Shown here: in pieces, positions 45,254 through 57,569 of the stretch
Numbering within the stretch: the stretch's first letter is position 1
Layout: each line of letters opens with the position of its first letter
DNA from: Gonapodya sp. JEL0774
Taxonomy: Eukaryota; Monoblepharomycota; Monoblepharidomycetes; Monoblepharidales; Gonapodyaceae
Length of the DNA: 64,000 nt
Direction: 5' to 3'
NCBI GenBank assembly: GCA_027604505.1
Contig: JADIIX010000045.1
Span: 62,001-126,000, forward strand
Notes under the pieces: model-generated
The model's database searches: none
Told to the model about the DNA's origin: nothing
What the model saw: only the letters and a program-made list of their open reading frames with translations
Made by a program: the position numbers and the translations under genes

Positions 45254-46137
45254 ATGTCAATCGACTCTGACGAGCCGCTCCCGTTCTGTTTTGTTTCCAA
45301 GTCAGACGATGGTGCGGAACATGAATCAACATCCGAAATCGTCATGGAGGCGTTTGCATCCACATCCCACGGTCGCAAGTTTTTGGTGGCGATTGATTTC
45401 ACAACTTCGGCCCTCCTGGCGCTCGATTTCGTTCTGTCACGGATTCTTCGACCCGGTGATTCCATTTTGCTTGCCCATGTGATTCCCGATGCTGCAGTCG
45501 TTGATTCGTATTGTGAGTGATGATGAGTCATGCTTCCTGCGCCATGTACAATTGGATGAACGATTCGGTCTTTGTCAGACGGTGAGCACCTGCGCCACGA
45601 AACTCGATACTTTCGAGAAGATTCGTTTTTACCCCAGCCCTCTGATTTGGTGTATAGACGATCAAACACTGGGTTCTTCAATAGTTTTCAACTCGTTGCA
45701 CGACTTCAGTCGCAAAGTCCTCAACGAGTTCAATACGGCAAAGCAAATGATCCTTGAGAGGTCACAGATATCAGAAAAAGGAAACTTGGAGGAGAAATTG
45801 AGCAAAGTTTGTGGTTTCTTCTGAACTATCATTTTGAGTGTCTGAATCAGAAATGTCCTGCAGGTGAATGCATACGGTGCAACTTTCATCGGACTCTCTG
45901 GCCCAGTTCTGTGCAATCTCTGTACTAGACTGAAGGTTGATACCATGGTAAGCAGCTGTTGAGTAGACTCCATTGCAATCGAACTTCTTCACCACCATTA
46001 CCAGTTCCTCGGAACTCATTCCCGGACCTCCATGGGCAAAATTATGTACGGGAGCGTTAGTGACTATTGTTTGCGCTATTGCTTGAACAGTAGTGTCTGC
46101 GTAGTTCGAGGGAACGTCTCTAACCATTCATCGATAT
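45254..46137 (+). CDS. Universal stress protein (UspA-like)
   Basis: At least four short exons. The first (45254-45512) carries a disordered acidic lead and the USP strand GRKFLVAIDFTTSALLALDFVLSRILRPGDSILLAHVIPD. The next starts about 45580 and, with a GT|GTATAG donor near 45655, rejoins VRKVLNEFNTAKQ. Then comes VNAYGATFIGLSGPVLCNLCTRLKVDTM, and after an intron ending at about 46010, FLGTHSRTSMGKIMYGSVSDYCLR, with the G-x(9)-G-S phosphate-binding pattern of ATP-binding USPs. These are small alpha/beta proteins that bind ATP or AMP and respond to stress. A minus-strand frame over the last exons is a shadow of them. It converges on the phosphomannose isomerase gene, about 150 bp away. Confidence 0.8.
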
Positions 46138-46290
46138 GAGAAAACAGGCACATCCTTGGCATGCAAAACCTCTAATTGCACGAATACAAAATATGCAATT
46201 CTATCAAAATGGTGTCTAGCCGTTTTCGAGGATGGAGGTACAGCGGTCTGTGCAGCACGTGTCCATCGCACCCACAACCGCAATTCACAT

Positions 46291-47993
46291 TCAACTCGCC
46301 ATTTCGGAGCCATCAAGCATCTCACAGAAGGCCCTATACACCACAGTCCGCGATGACCCTTTACACAGCATTCCGATCTGCACGCCGGGTGCCGCATAGA
46401 ACACGCTCCCCAGCGAGGCCTTTTCCAGTTTTACTCCCCCTTCTTCACCATCATACGACAAATCTACCTCACCCTCCGTGACCAGCAAGATACTTGGTCC
46501 ACAGACACCCTCGTGTTCCTCCTGAGTCCCGGGCTCTAGTTCTGTTCTCCACACCCGAAATTCTGGTACAGGCGGGGCATAGAGCATGGTAGATTTTGAC
46601 ACAGGTGTGCCGTGCAGAATTTGTTCAGATGCAGGGCGGGCGGTGTAAGTGAGCATGGACACGAGGACGGCGACGTCCTTAAGCTTCGGGGTTAGACCAG
46701 CGCGGACAACGTTGTCCGATGAGGCCATACACTCGATACAGTCTTGCGGAAATGCGATCGATGATTGAATTGATACCGAAATTTTAGAGCGAAGTCGATG
46801 GAGCTGCCCCTGCTTTATCTTCCCCCATCCTCCCCATGCTTACCTCCGGACAAGTACGCGTGTGGCTCGTTTGCTCCCAAAAAGAGCGCCTCCCCAGGTT
46901 GTAGTGTCACATAATTGAGTAACAGCCCTCCGAAACACCCGATATCGCCTGGGAACTGTCCGTTCAACCGCAACACAAGTTCCTCGGGGGTGCCTCGTTG
47001 GTACGAGGCAACAGTTTCTCCGTTGGAGGTTAATCGAGCAACACAAGCAGATAGGTGAGAGGAAATGGCGTCGGAAGGCTGCTGGATAAGGGTTGCAAAG
47101 AGGTTTCGGAGATGTTGCTGGTTGGAGTCTGCGGAGCCACCATCACCGTTCACCACCCTGACATGAGACGTCTGGGCCCTTGCGACTTCTACAAAAGAGC
47201 TTGATACCTCGGCTCCAACGAGGTCCCTCAATTCCGGCACTCTTTCCAACGTGTCCGCAATGTCTGTGAGCGGTTTGAATCCACACAACGCCTCAAACTC
47301 CGACAACCCAATAGCCATTTCGGGCTTATGATTATCATCACGGTACAGGTCCGGTCGTGCGGAGTGGAGGCGAGCAGCGAGGGCTTTGTCGGGGTGAGCT
47401 TGGATGGAGAGCGCTTTCCCAACGGAGAGAACCTTAAAGAGGAAGGGGAGGTGGAGGTCGGGAAAGCCTAGTGGCGAGGGTGAACGAGCAGAAGAGGTGG
47501 AGGAGGAATTAGCGAGGAGAGATGGCTGCTCGCGGAGAGCCTGTTGGAGGGTAGTGGTAGGGTCGGGGTGCGAGGGACACCTGGAAGGACCACTGACGTG
47601 GGTACCCATCCACAGCTGGCGATGAAGATTCGGAGACATTGAGCGGGTTGGATACAGATCGACAGATAAAGAATGGTGTTCCAGCGTGTCGTAAGAACGT
47701 CATGAATTGTCATCACACCGCAAATGCTCCATTAATCATCACCGAATATGCCAACGTTACAATCCACAACCAAACGCGTCAGTTATTCACAAGGTCCCCC
47801 TCGGGTTCGCTTTCCAGTGGTTCCAAAGCTGTCAATTGCCTCAGCGACCCACGCTTACCTCAGCATACGGCCTCTGCTCATCCACCGACACTCCCGACCC
47901 TCCACTGGCCAGCTTGGCCACCATCGATGCGTGCCCCGGGACGCCCCAGTCGTAGCACATGACCTGGCCGTGGAGACGGAAGAAGCGATCCAT
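46291..47993 (-). CDS. Mannose-6-phosphate isomerase, type I
   Basis: Three exons (minus strand: 47993-47859, 47615-46844, 46742-46291) join in frame into 452 residues. Family blocks are MCYDWGVPGHASMVAKLA, EQRPYAE|LWMGTHVSGPS (across intron 1), SIQAHPDKALA with Gln and His zinc ligands, HKPEMAIGL with the Glu ligand, GANEPHAYLSGDCIECMA with the last His ligand (across intron 2), and SDNVVRAGLTPKLKDV. It interconverts fructose 6-phosphate and mannose 6-phosphate, supplying GDP-mannose for glycosylation and cell-wall mannan. Length and all zinc ligands agree with an active cytosolic enzyme of the yeast PMI40/human MPI type. The start ATG at 47993 lies just before the conserved first strand. 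Confidence 0.93.
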
Positions 47994-48349
47994 GATGGAT
48001 TCCAGCACGGGCGAGCACAAGGAAGCGAATTGGGATTGTGCTACTCTGTTACTGATGAAGAGCGCTTAAATGGATTGGAAACGGGATGGCTCTGATAGGG
48101 TGATGGTCTGTGATGGAGTTCCGAGACCCAAGCCCAGTGGTGTCGGGGAATCCAAATCAGAAGGATAACCACGCACGTGGCACGTTCTCTTCAGAAACAC
48201 AATGATTTTTCGCAATAGCTCACTGAGCTACAGATTCGCAAGATAAATTGCTAAGGAAGCATACCGGGCAGCAGGAACCTCCCCAAAAATCAGAACGATG
48301 TGCGGAATTTCGCACCACATCCCTCTCAAACGCTACCACCTCTTTCTTT
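47994..48349. other. Intergenic between two minus-strand genes
   Basis: About 355 bp holding the promoter of the phosphomannose isomerase and the 3' UTR of the ACT-domain gene. I see no further gene. Confidence 0.45.
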
Positions 48350-49723
48350 TCATGTACTCTCTGACTCCCCTTCCTCCAGCACCTCCTCTTCCAGTTCAAA
48401 CACCGACACCGCGACCCCGAATCGTTCCTCGACGGTTTCGAGTTCGCGCTCCACCTCAGTAGCTTGAGATAGGCTGAAAATATCGGTAAAAATTATTGGC
48501 GTGCAAGGGGCGACAACCGGGGTTTGCGCGTGTTGGTCGCGAAAGATGAGTCACAACAGGTGTTCCAGCACAATTTCGGCTCAGACCCCGCGAAACGCGT
48601 TCAACGAAATGGTAATCCCACTTACGTCATTCTACACTCCAAATCCATCCTGAACAAAGGATACCCAGCAAACGCCGCCGCGGTGGTTTCCGTCTCTAAG
48701 TTCGTGACAGTGATGTTCCGTGCAGCCAGAACGGTAGTGACGGCGGCAACGATACCGGGGGAGTCGGGGCTGGTGATGACGACCAAGGTGGTTGCGGTGC
48801 GGAGGTATGAACATGTGACAATCAGCGCACAGATGATTCTTCTACGAAGGCGCCTGGAGCTCCTCCCAGAACGTTCCACTATTATTACGCAGACCCAAAG
48901 TCCATGATACCAAATTCGCAAAACTTTCTCCACACAAGTAACCACGGTTGATCCATCTAACGAAACCATTCTCATGCCACTTGTTTCCTGGTACATACTC
49001 ACCCATCTACCTGAATCTCAAAAGCAACCAGCTCTTCCTCGCCCCCCTGGGAGCTTTGCTCCACCGGAAGCTCCTCCCCACCCTCTGTCAGCCTCGCGTG
49101 GATCAAAAAATCTGGAAACTTTTCTGCGAGTCCAGCCTTGAACTTTGCGAGGCCTTGGTCGGCAGGCATGCCTCGGAGAGACACGAGCACGATGATGGCG
49201 AAGTCCCCACCGAGAAGAGACATGCGGGATTCTTCGACTGGTGGGAAGGAGGGAGGTATGCGTGGTAGTGAGAAAGGGAATAGAGCAGTTCCGTGTGCAA
49301 ACCTGAGGGACAGAATGTTCCACTCGCGGTCCACCCGGTCCTTCATCCTATCCACGACTCTTTCCACGTACCGTTCGCCCCCAAACTGGTCAGATAGTGC
49401 GAAAAGTCCTTCACAATGCCCACTTTGTCTTTCCCGACCATCGACAAAACAACGTATCCGGGCTTTTCATTCGAGGATTCGGTCGCAGAGGTGGAAGATG
49501 CGTAGCGTCCGAGTACAGAGGGTGCACAGGCAGAAAACAGCGGCAGGGCACAGGTGGGGCGGTGAGGGAGACGAGATGGAGTAGTGGGTGTTCTCGAATC
49601 GACTGATCTGAATGAGCAGGAGGAAAGAGCGCGAACGAACGGGCGGCTGGAAAGCGCAGGGACTGCGATAGATGCGCGAGCGGCGAGCGGCAGAGCGCGG
49701 GCAAAGGAAGTCAAGTGCTGCAT
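48350..49723 (-). CDS. Mitochondrial-type ACT-domain protein (GcvR-like)
   Basis: Four exons on the minus strand. The first 75 residues are rich in Arg, Ser and Ala without acidic residues (MQHLTSFARALPLAARAS), typical of a mitochondrial presequence. Two ACT domains follow. The first is YVVLSMVGKDKVGIVKDFSHYL, spliced across an intron as LGAN|VEESRMSLLGGDFAIIVLVSL. The second is TLVVITSPDSPGIVAAVTTVLAARNITVTNLETETT, with an acidic C-terminal helix in the last exon. ACT domains bind amino acids. The order GxDKxGIV and DxxxGGxF, and the tandem arrangement, recall the bacterial glycine-cleavage regulator GcvR and serine-pathway sensors. In a fungus this is likely a mitochondrial amino-acid sensor or an orphan regulator. 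No catalytic domain is attached. The target enzyme cannot be inferred. Confidence 0.75.
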
Positions 49724-50156
49724 TTGTGTTCAACAACCACGCCCTGTGACGAAAAGGGCACAGCTCACACACCTCGTGCGGTTTTGTCTGCTATCAGCTT
49801 CTTTCCTTCATCCGGTTATTGAAATTTCTATTTTCGTTACAATCTAGATGTGCGGGGTTGAATATGGTATAGGAGGGAGTCACGGCAAAGATAAAATAAC
49901 TCATATCTATTGGACAACGGCGAGATTCATGCGGAGATTGGCGACATGGTTGAGCTTACTGTCGTGAGTTCCTCGGTCGTTGAGCATGCTTATCTTCAGT
50001 ACATTCTTTTCGAGTGCCGGAAGTGGCCACAGCTCCGGCCGAGCGCCATCCCACGGCTCCGTCATAACTTTAAGTGCTGGACTGACAGTGAAATCTTGCT
50101 GTAACACTTGTACACGACTAAACTGAATTCACTGGACAAGCTGGCGAGGATCGACG
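49724..50156. promoter_or_regulatory. Divergent promoter region
   Basis: About 430 bp between the starts of the ACT-domain gene (-) and the RING gene (+). Its position makes it the promoter of both. No clear motif or further gene is seen. Confidence 0.4.
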
Positions 50157-51467
50157 ATGGAGCGCGCATCTGCTAGTCAGGAAAACATCGACAGGCTTCT
50201 CGCTTCACAGGCTGCAGAGTTCAGTGACACTCAGGCATTGATGGCTGCACTCGCGATCAGCTCACATAGTCAGATTCGGCGTCCCCAACCTCCCGCATAT
50301 CCTCCATTGACCTTTGGTCCTTTTCAAACGACTACCCCTGCACCGGCCAATCCTCCTTTTACTTTCGCACCAATCGGACGATTCGGTCTCCAACATTCTG
50401 CTTCAGCCAATGGAGCTGCCTCGAACTTCGGTAACGTTTCTCCTCCTGTCGAACCACCTGAGCCCGTGGAGCTCTACATTTCCGACGAGCAGGTCGCGGA
50501 CAGTTCTACTGATGCTGAGGATGATATCGAAAATTCCACAAGTGGACGTGGGTCCGGACAGAGTGCCAGTGCGGGTGCCAAACTCGCGGAGCGCCTCCAG
50601 TGTGCGATATGCAACAACGTGCCCCTACGGTACTTCATGTTCGCAGGTGAATGATGCGGCTTCCTCTATAGAGTATAGCCTGTCTGGATGCAAGTTTTGT
50701 CTCTCATTCTCTGGTTGCAATTATTTATATCCCTGTTACTTCCTCCAAACAACGCGTCCTCTTGTAACCACTCAGTCCGCGTCCCCGGAGCTCTCAAACC
50801 CTCCTACTGTGCCTCTTGCCTCCTATGCCTGTTCCGCCAATCTCTCAAATCCAGAACAGGCACGACCCAACCACCCCCGGACACATTGCCCTACAACATT
50901 CGTGCGTCAAAATACGCGAGCAAATGCCCTTTTACGAGAACAGACGTAGGACCAAGAGATGTGGTGGAAGATTTGAGGAGGGACGAAGAGGTTGAGGGGG
51001 TGGTGGTCAGGTGTCGGTATTACGAGGTACGTTTCTGCTTCATGAGAACAAGAATCGTTCAGCTCGACACTTCGCGCCATTCCAAGCCATCCAATCCCAA
51101 TTCATTTTCTTCCTTTATCGCATCTTTCCGCGGACTGTTAACCGTCACTTCCGTCACTCGACCTCCTGCTTGAAGGCCTGTTTCTGGTCGGGCCCCGTCC
51201 GCCACTACCGTGCTCACGTCAAGGAGTGCGACTGGATCGTACGTGTCATTTGTCAATCGGTGAAAGAGCGGCATGTTGGCTCACCCTTTGTACCGTCTCC
51301 TCCTGTTGGTTTGTCGCCCTGCCCTTACCCTGCAATCACCTACGGCGTACCAGGCTGAAGACCCCGCAGCAGTCGACCCATCCCACCCATCTTCGTCGTC
51401 CTCTCTCCTGCGTGCCATTATTGCATCGTGCACACCTCCGACGCCACCTCCACCTCCAAATGGATGA
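50157..51467 (+). CDS. RING-type zinc finger protein with TRAF-like finger
   Basis: The first exon starts at ATG 50157 and encodes a disordered region, Pro/Phe-rich with an acidic stretch. It ends in ERLQCAICNNVPLRYFMFAG, the first half of a RING (C-x-x-C with a hydrophobic turn). The next exon supplies the second half as CNHSVCVPGALKPSYCASCLLCLF-type Cys/His spacing, but the exact acceptor is unclear. It then continues with KCPFTRTDVGPRDVVEDLR and a VVVRCRYY strand. A further exon gives ACFWSGPVRHYRAHVKECDW, a TRAF-type C-x-W-x-G-x(5)-H-x-x-x-C finger. RING plus TRAF-like finger suggests an E3 ligase of the TRAF/SIAH/RNF125-like broad class. It ends in a Pro/Ser-rich tail. The substrate is unknown. 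Confidence 0.65.
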
Positions 51468-52454
51468 TCGCCTGGATCGACGGATCGGGGTCTGAGGTGG
51501 GACGATTAATGATGGGTAGGAGTGACGAAATAACCTTGCCAGTCTGATACAGGGCGTTTAATTTCGTGGACGAACCTAGAGAACGCAATTGGTTATGATT
51601 ATGGATGCCTTTACCCATTCCATTCCATTTAGATTTAGTAAGATTTTCACAAGTTGCAAAATGTACAGTTACCATTGGTCACCGGTTTCGATCCCTATGT
51701 AGCACCAGCCGCATGAAGATTTACCAAACTGATCCGATCTCTTCATGGTATTGTCGTGAACTCTGCCGTGAGAAGCTGGCTGGATCGCAGGCGTGTAACT
51801 GGAAATAGGTTCAGTGATGATACAGGTGCTTTCAAGCTATGCAAATCCTTGCATTCCTTGTTTGCACTCACTTGCATCGCTAAAACTCCTTGAGGGAGGT
51901 TGGAGGGTTCAATGGGTGATCGGTCCATTGCACACAATCTTACACAAATCACATATCGTTCGATGATTTTTCGAGTTTGAGACAACAAAGCTGTACAAAA
52001 GTCCACGAACTCAAAGCTGAAAACTCCAGAAAGAAGATAAGAGGAGGATAGCGACCTTCATATGTGAGTTTGGAGTGGGAACAAGTCCGCAATCGTGTAC
52101 CGAGGTGATAGAGAGGAAAAAGGATAGAGCGATGAATTTGCGAAGAACGAGACGATTAACAGGAAAGTCTGCGGAAGGTGAAGGGAGGTAACGATGGGTT
52201 GGGTTGGGAGACATTGGTTGACAGCCAAGGTATTGTACTTCGAAGCCCTTCTCGCCGAGGACGAAGGTGCAATTGGCAGGGTGTTCACTTACACTAAGTG
52301 GAGGTTGCTGTTGGAAAGCCTGCGTTCTCATCTCTAGAGCGGTATATGATAAGTCGCAACATCGTGGTCGCCATACCGAGGATGAGTCAACGCTGAGTCG
52401 GACGCTAAAGTGCTCCTGATTCCTGATTTTGCTTGCAAAGACTCCGCATCCATC
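51468..52454. other. Intergenic, possible unplaced small minus-strand gene
   Basis: Nearly 1 kb. On the minus strand a short exon from ATG 52331 (M-R-T-Q-A-F-Q-Q-Q-P-P-L-S) has a good GTAAGT donor. A second helical segment (F-C-T-A-L-L-S-Q-T-R-K-I-I-E-R-Y-V) lies at about 51,950-52,010 behind a TTTTCAG acceptor. The phases could not be reconciled, so I do not call a CDS. Otherwise it contains the 3' UTR of the RING gene and the promoter of the alpha/beta hydrolase. Confidence 0.3.
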
Positions 52455-55400
52455 ATGTCTTCCTACTCCGACTCTCCGTCGACCCCCAACTCGCTTGCAC
52501 CAACCCCGTCATCAACACCAGTACCTACCACACCAGCAACACCAACCTCCTCCTCGCGCACGCCTGTCTTCCTCCGGAGAAAAAGTGTTTCGTTTAGTCA
52601 TGCTCCAGACACAGTCCACGTCATTGCAGACTCGGCTGGCTCGGTCGCTCACATCGACCAAGTTTTACGGCAATCCCCTTCCACCCCTAGCCCTATTCCA
52701 TCCATATCTGCCTCTTTATCGTCATCCCCTTCAGTACATCCACAGTCACGCCGCGCTGAAATCGCCGCCATCATCCAATCCGCTTCGCTTGCGAAATCCT
52801 CTCAACGGGCTGTAAACGAAAATTGGCGCAACCCTGAATCTTCGACTCCTGTCTCCACCTCCTCCAAACATCCTCTCTCCCTTCCGATCCGCATCCCTCT
52901 CTCAGTGGCTTCTCCGCTCGCTCAGCGCTCTCCCTCGTCCCTCTCTGGTTTACAGGAAGAGATGGACCTCCTCCCAGAACAACAACAGTCTGATATCGTG
53001 ATGGGTTGTGCAGGTGAGATACTGGGCTTGGGGTGACGGAGAGCAAAATTGAGCGTGAGGGGCCAGGGTAAGGCTATGGTCTGCCCAAAACACGGGGCAA
53101 TGTGCTGGGGATTAGCGAGCCAGTTTGCAATGCGGGTGCACCAGGAAAGAGCAAAGGCCATGCTGACGGCGGCTTGGTCGCGCAGGATTAAAGTTTGGCG
53201 GGATACTTGCATTCCTTATCCGTCAGGATTGGCAGGATTGCTGTGGAACTGGTATTGGTCGGTATTCAGATACTAAATTCGTCTGCGTGTCATAAAAGTG
53301 CCACATAGAAGGAAGAAACAGGCAATCGGGAATGGAATATACTGGCTATATTAGTATGGACTTGGCTGTCGGACAGAGTTCTCGTCAAGTTAGAAAGCAG
53401 CAGACACTTGCGGTCAAACAATGGTTTTCGCTTGCGGCTTTTGTGTACTCGTTGGGTAACCGAAGGAACCCTGTCTGATTCATATGTTGTTTTTTGCATG
53501 GCTAGATTCCCAAAACTCCGCTTCGCCCTCCATAGGCGCGTCCCGCCGCTCTTCCACGTCATCCTCTCGCCGCTCTTCCCTCCTATCCACCACGTCAGCC
53601 TCAACCACCGGCTCGTACTCGACTTCTTCTACTCAACTGGACCTATCAACTCTTGAACGCCAATATCCTTCCACCGCTTCCACTCGAAACTCAATCCCAC
53701 CCCCACAGCTCATATCAACCTCTTCCCAAACCGACTTTTCTGATGCTGAATGCCTTTCCCCGCTCCTCCCGCTCCTCCCGTACCACTTAGACAATCCCCA
53801 GCCAGGCCCTCTTGTCCTCGCCACCGCCACCGCCGCATCGTTCATCCCCTCCTCGCTGCGCTCCTTACTCCCCGTCAAGCTTCACATCTCCATAACCGAA
53901 GCCGTTGCTAGAGTTCTCGACGAAGCACTCTTTCCAACTCACGATCGCTACCCAATAGATTCTCCATTTCCTTCGCTCACACCTGATCACCCTTTATCGC
54001 AACCCCTCGCGCTCACGCTTCCGTCCTCCGTCTCTCACCCGTCTTCGTCAAAATCTCTTCTCGCCAGCCTCGACCATCTCATCTCTAAACACGCCTTCCT
54101 TGTTCGTTTGTTGCAGTACCCCGTCAAAACCGTGAAGAAGTACATCGGACTGGTCAAGGCGGTGACTGAGTATTCAAAGGTATGTGTAGTGGGCAAAAAT
54201 GTTAGCAGCGGAGTGCAAGGGCGTTCCAGCCTTCGGAGGAGGACCAGAGTATGAATTCATCTCCCTTTTCTGTTCTTGTGGACGAGGTCGTTTCGACATA
54301 AGAGACAATGTCTGAGGAGTTGACAGTCAGTGGACCTTCCTTACTGATAACTTACCACCCCTTCTCCTTCTCCGTCCGCCAACCAATACTACCACCTCTC
54401 AACCCATACAGGCTGAACTGACCTATCTCTCCCACCTCTCGGTACTTCAAGCCCGCACAGTTTTGTCCACCGTGGCGCAGCACGCAGTGGAGGGAAGCCC
54501 CAGGAAGAGCTGGGGATTTGACTTACATTTAATATTGAAGTAGGTGTTGTTGATGAGGAGAATCGTCCTGAGAGTCGGGGTGGACTGAGAGTGACAGTTT
54601 TTGCTTGGAGCCGAGGGTGACTGTGGTTTGACTATTGAGATGAGCGGCTCTAGGCGAGCCTGGTCGACTCTCCCTTCCAGTCTTAGGCTTTTTACGCATC
54701 TTCTTTCCACGACATTACTGATATAATCCTGCCACTCAAACATGACAGCACACTCCGCCACACCACAGCCCTCCCGCACCAATCACTGAACCAAGCACGC
54801 CGACCCAGTCTCATCGCAAACTACCTTCCTTCTCGCCTCCTTGGGGCTGATGTGAAGATTACACAAGTGCGATGGAAGGTGGATACGGAAAAGATTGTGG
54901 AGGAGGAACGGAGAGGGAGGGAGTGGAGCGGGGGTGGGGTCGGTGGGGAAGGGTTGGTTGTGGTGCAGTTTCCGGTCTTAACGGTGAAGAAACGCTCAAT
55001 TTGCTGTCTTTCCGGTGATGGAACCAGGTACATAATACCTCCAGAGTACCCAACAAGCATCCCCTCAACCACGGTCCCCGACTCGCCACCTTTCACAGAA
55101 CCTTCATCCGGAGCCTCCATATCGTCTGATGTGCCATCCTGTGTTTTTGAATTGGAAGCGGAGTGGGTTGAAGTTGTCCCGCAGGGAGAGCAGTCAGCCG
55201 GTGTGGCAGGGATGGCCATGGGTGTCAAGGGCATGATCAAGGACTGGGTATTTGGAAAAAAACAGCAGAGGGGGTGGGATGAGAACGAAAAGGTGGTACT
55301 GTATCTGCATGGTGCGTAGTCCCGGGTCAACGTTGATACCGTATTGTGTTCCCCGGTGTGAGGTCTCACCACATCATATGGCTCCTCCTAAAGGCGGTGC

Positions 55401-57569
55401 CTACACAATGCTTAGCCCTGCAACCCACCGCTCACTTACCTCTCGCATTGCCCGCGCCACATCCACACGCCTCTTCGTCCCTGCTTACCGTCTTGCTCCA
55501 GAACACCCTTTCCCAGCCGCCCTCCACGATGCATTCGCGGCGTGGCTCTATCTTACCAAACCCGACCATCCAGCTCTTGGGGGTCGACGTTGGGCAAAGA
55601 GGTACAAGCCAGAAAATGTGACTGTGATGGGTGACAGTGCAGGTGGAGGTTTGGCGGTCGCACTAATGGTGTATTTAAAGGCGTTCCTTGGCGCAGGAGA
55701 AGGAGGACAGGGGTTTGGAATGCCGGGGGGAGCAGTCTTGATGTCTGTGGGTGGTGGTCACAGCGTTTGGTAAAGAGTGGAGTTCACATCTAATCACAGT
55801 GCATTGTCTCGATTTCCTCGCCTTCCTGCCCAAATCACTCTTCCCTGAACAGCCCTGGGTCGACCTTACCTGTTCACACCCTTCCTACATCCTCAACTCC
55901 AATCTGGATTACCTACCGTTCCCCCCAGATGCGGACGTCTTCACCCCCATGTACCGGTCGGACAACTCTCCTAATCCCGTCGCTGCGTATCTCTGGGGTT
56001 GGGAGGGTAAAAGGGGGTTGGAGAGGAGCTTCTGTACTCGAGAACATGTGGCATGGGAGAGGATTGCGAGGAGGCAAACGAGGAGGAGTAGTGTGAATGG
56101 CGAGTGTAGTGATGACGAGGAGGGTAGATTGGGTTCCAGGAGGTGGGATCTGGGATCGGACAACGGATCCCTTTCTCGCACTGGTACTCTCATACGTCGC
56201 TCCGCGTCCGCACCGCCTGCCCCTGTGGCTGACCCCGGCGATGTGGTGCCGTTTACCAGGGAGAACTCTTTACTTGGAAAGCCAGTGGTGGGGTTGGGAG
56301 TGGATTATGTGAAGACTTTGGTGCAGGTCCGACACCCATGTGTGAGTCCGTTGTTTGCGGATTTGAGGGGACTCCCCCCTGTGTTGATTGTGAGTATAAC
56401 ATTGAGTGAGTGAGTCTTTGCACGTTTTTAAACACAATCTAACGTCGTCACTGGCGACCGATCCCCTCGCTCACTATCAGCAAGCGGGCGACTGCGAGCT
56501 TCTCCGGGACGAATCCATTGAATTGGCCCGCAAGTACTCTGCCGCGAACCAGCGGAGACCCAGCCTGGTGGGGAGGGAACCGGCCTTGCACGAGGATAAG
56601 CAAGGACACGTGAGGCACGAGCTTTATACTGACATGGTGGGTTGAAGTAGTTGCATTTTGTTATGTGATTGCAGGAATTTCGGTGTGTAATCCTTATGCG
56701 CCTTTCTCTCTGTGGTGTAGGTGCACGTCTTCCAGGCGTTTTCCTTTACTCAAGCTTCAAAAATTGCCGTTGCCAATATTGGGCGATTCCACCGCAATCT
56801 CTACTCTCGGCCTCCCCCAGATGGCGCGGAAATGGAAACGGATCGAGAACAGTGTCCCTTTGAGGAAGACGAAGCGGTAATGACCGTCAACACAATGGGG
56901 GAGACTGGTGATGTCATGGTAACGTTTAGGAATGTAGACATACATGAGGGTGAAGGCAGCGAAATGGAAGAGGGGTTAATGGATACGGATGAAGTCGAGT
57001 ACGGTGATGAGGAGGCGTATGAAGGAGCATATGGTGGCGAGCAGGAGTTCTATAATGAACAGCAAAACTGGATGGAAGCACGATTCGGGAGTAGCGAGGA
57101 CGACCACGGTAAGCCGCTTCCATACAATGATCAAGAGACGGACTTTGCTGGCAAGCGTTGGTTTGGGCCTGGGGACGGAACGAGGCATTATATGGATGAG
57201 TCTGCGGCTGAGAACTCTTCCTCGTCAGATATGGATTTGGACTCGGCTGGCCGGCATAATGTACGACTAAAGACAAAGTCCATCCTGAAGAAACGAAGTG
57301 GATTTGCGTCCCGGACGTACAACGAAGCGCTTGTGGCAATGGCGGTCTCCTCAGAATCGGATTCGTGGCTGCGAGGCGAGGGGTTGGGTCCTTCGAGCGA
57401 ATCTGATGATCACAGGAAGGACGTTGCAACCCATTCTCACCAGATCACTTCCAAGACAATGCACAATAGTGGATTCGCAGTGGTGGAACAGAACTCTATC
57501 GCGTCCTCTTCGTCGGATTGGTGGAGTGGTGGGATGCCGCACCCGCTCTCGATGCTAGGAATATGGTGA
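52455..57569 (+). CDS. HSL-family alpha/beta hydrolase with long disordered tails
   Basis: I read one multi-exon gene. The first exon (52455 to about 53012) is Ser/Thr/Pro-rich. A 490-nt intron, unusually long here, leads to another Ser-rich segment and then helices (KLHISITEAVARVLDEALF). The catalytic domain shows the oxyanion motif HG|GAY (split by an intron), VPAYRLAPEHPFPAALHDA, nucleophile GDSAGGGL, and PWVDLT. It then has LPPVLI with QAGDCELLRDES supplying Asp, and YTDMVHVFQAF supplying His. Two lineage inserts are visible, a Ser/Arg-rich one near 56,060-56,220 and an acidic tail of about 270 residues to the stop. The family hydrolyses acyl esters of lipids or small molecules, and a fungal member (Say1) deacetylates sterols. 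Whether the first exon belongs to this gene is inferred from frame-compatible splice sites. Confidence 0.8.
53013..53506 (+). other. Long intron of the hydrolase gene
   Basis: GTGAGA donor at about 53013 and GGCTAG acceptor at about 53506 join GCA-G to AT-TCC in frame. At roughly 490 nt it is several times longer than other introns in the window. A 75-codon frame inside (53049-53276) shows no motif. The alternative is that this stretch is a promoter and the upstream exon a separate gene. Confidence 0.4.

Noticed and set aside
45771-46127. Minus-strand 118-codon frame with HNFAHGGPGMSSEELVM
   Set aside because: It lies opposite the last exons of the universal stress protein, whose plus-strand reading gives the full USP motif across correctly phased introns. 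The minus frame has no family match.
53049-53276. 75-codon gene inside the long hydrolase intron
   Set aside because: No motif, no conserved composition, and frame-compatible splice sites on both sides favour intron.
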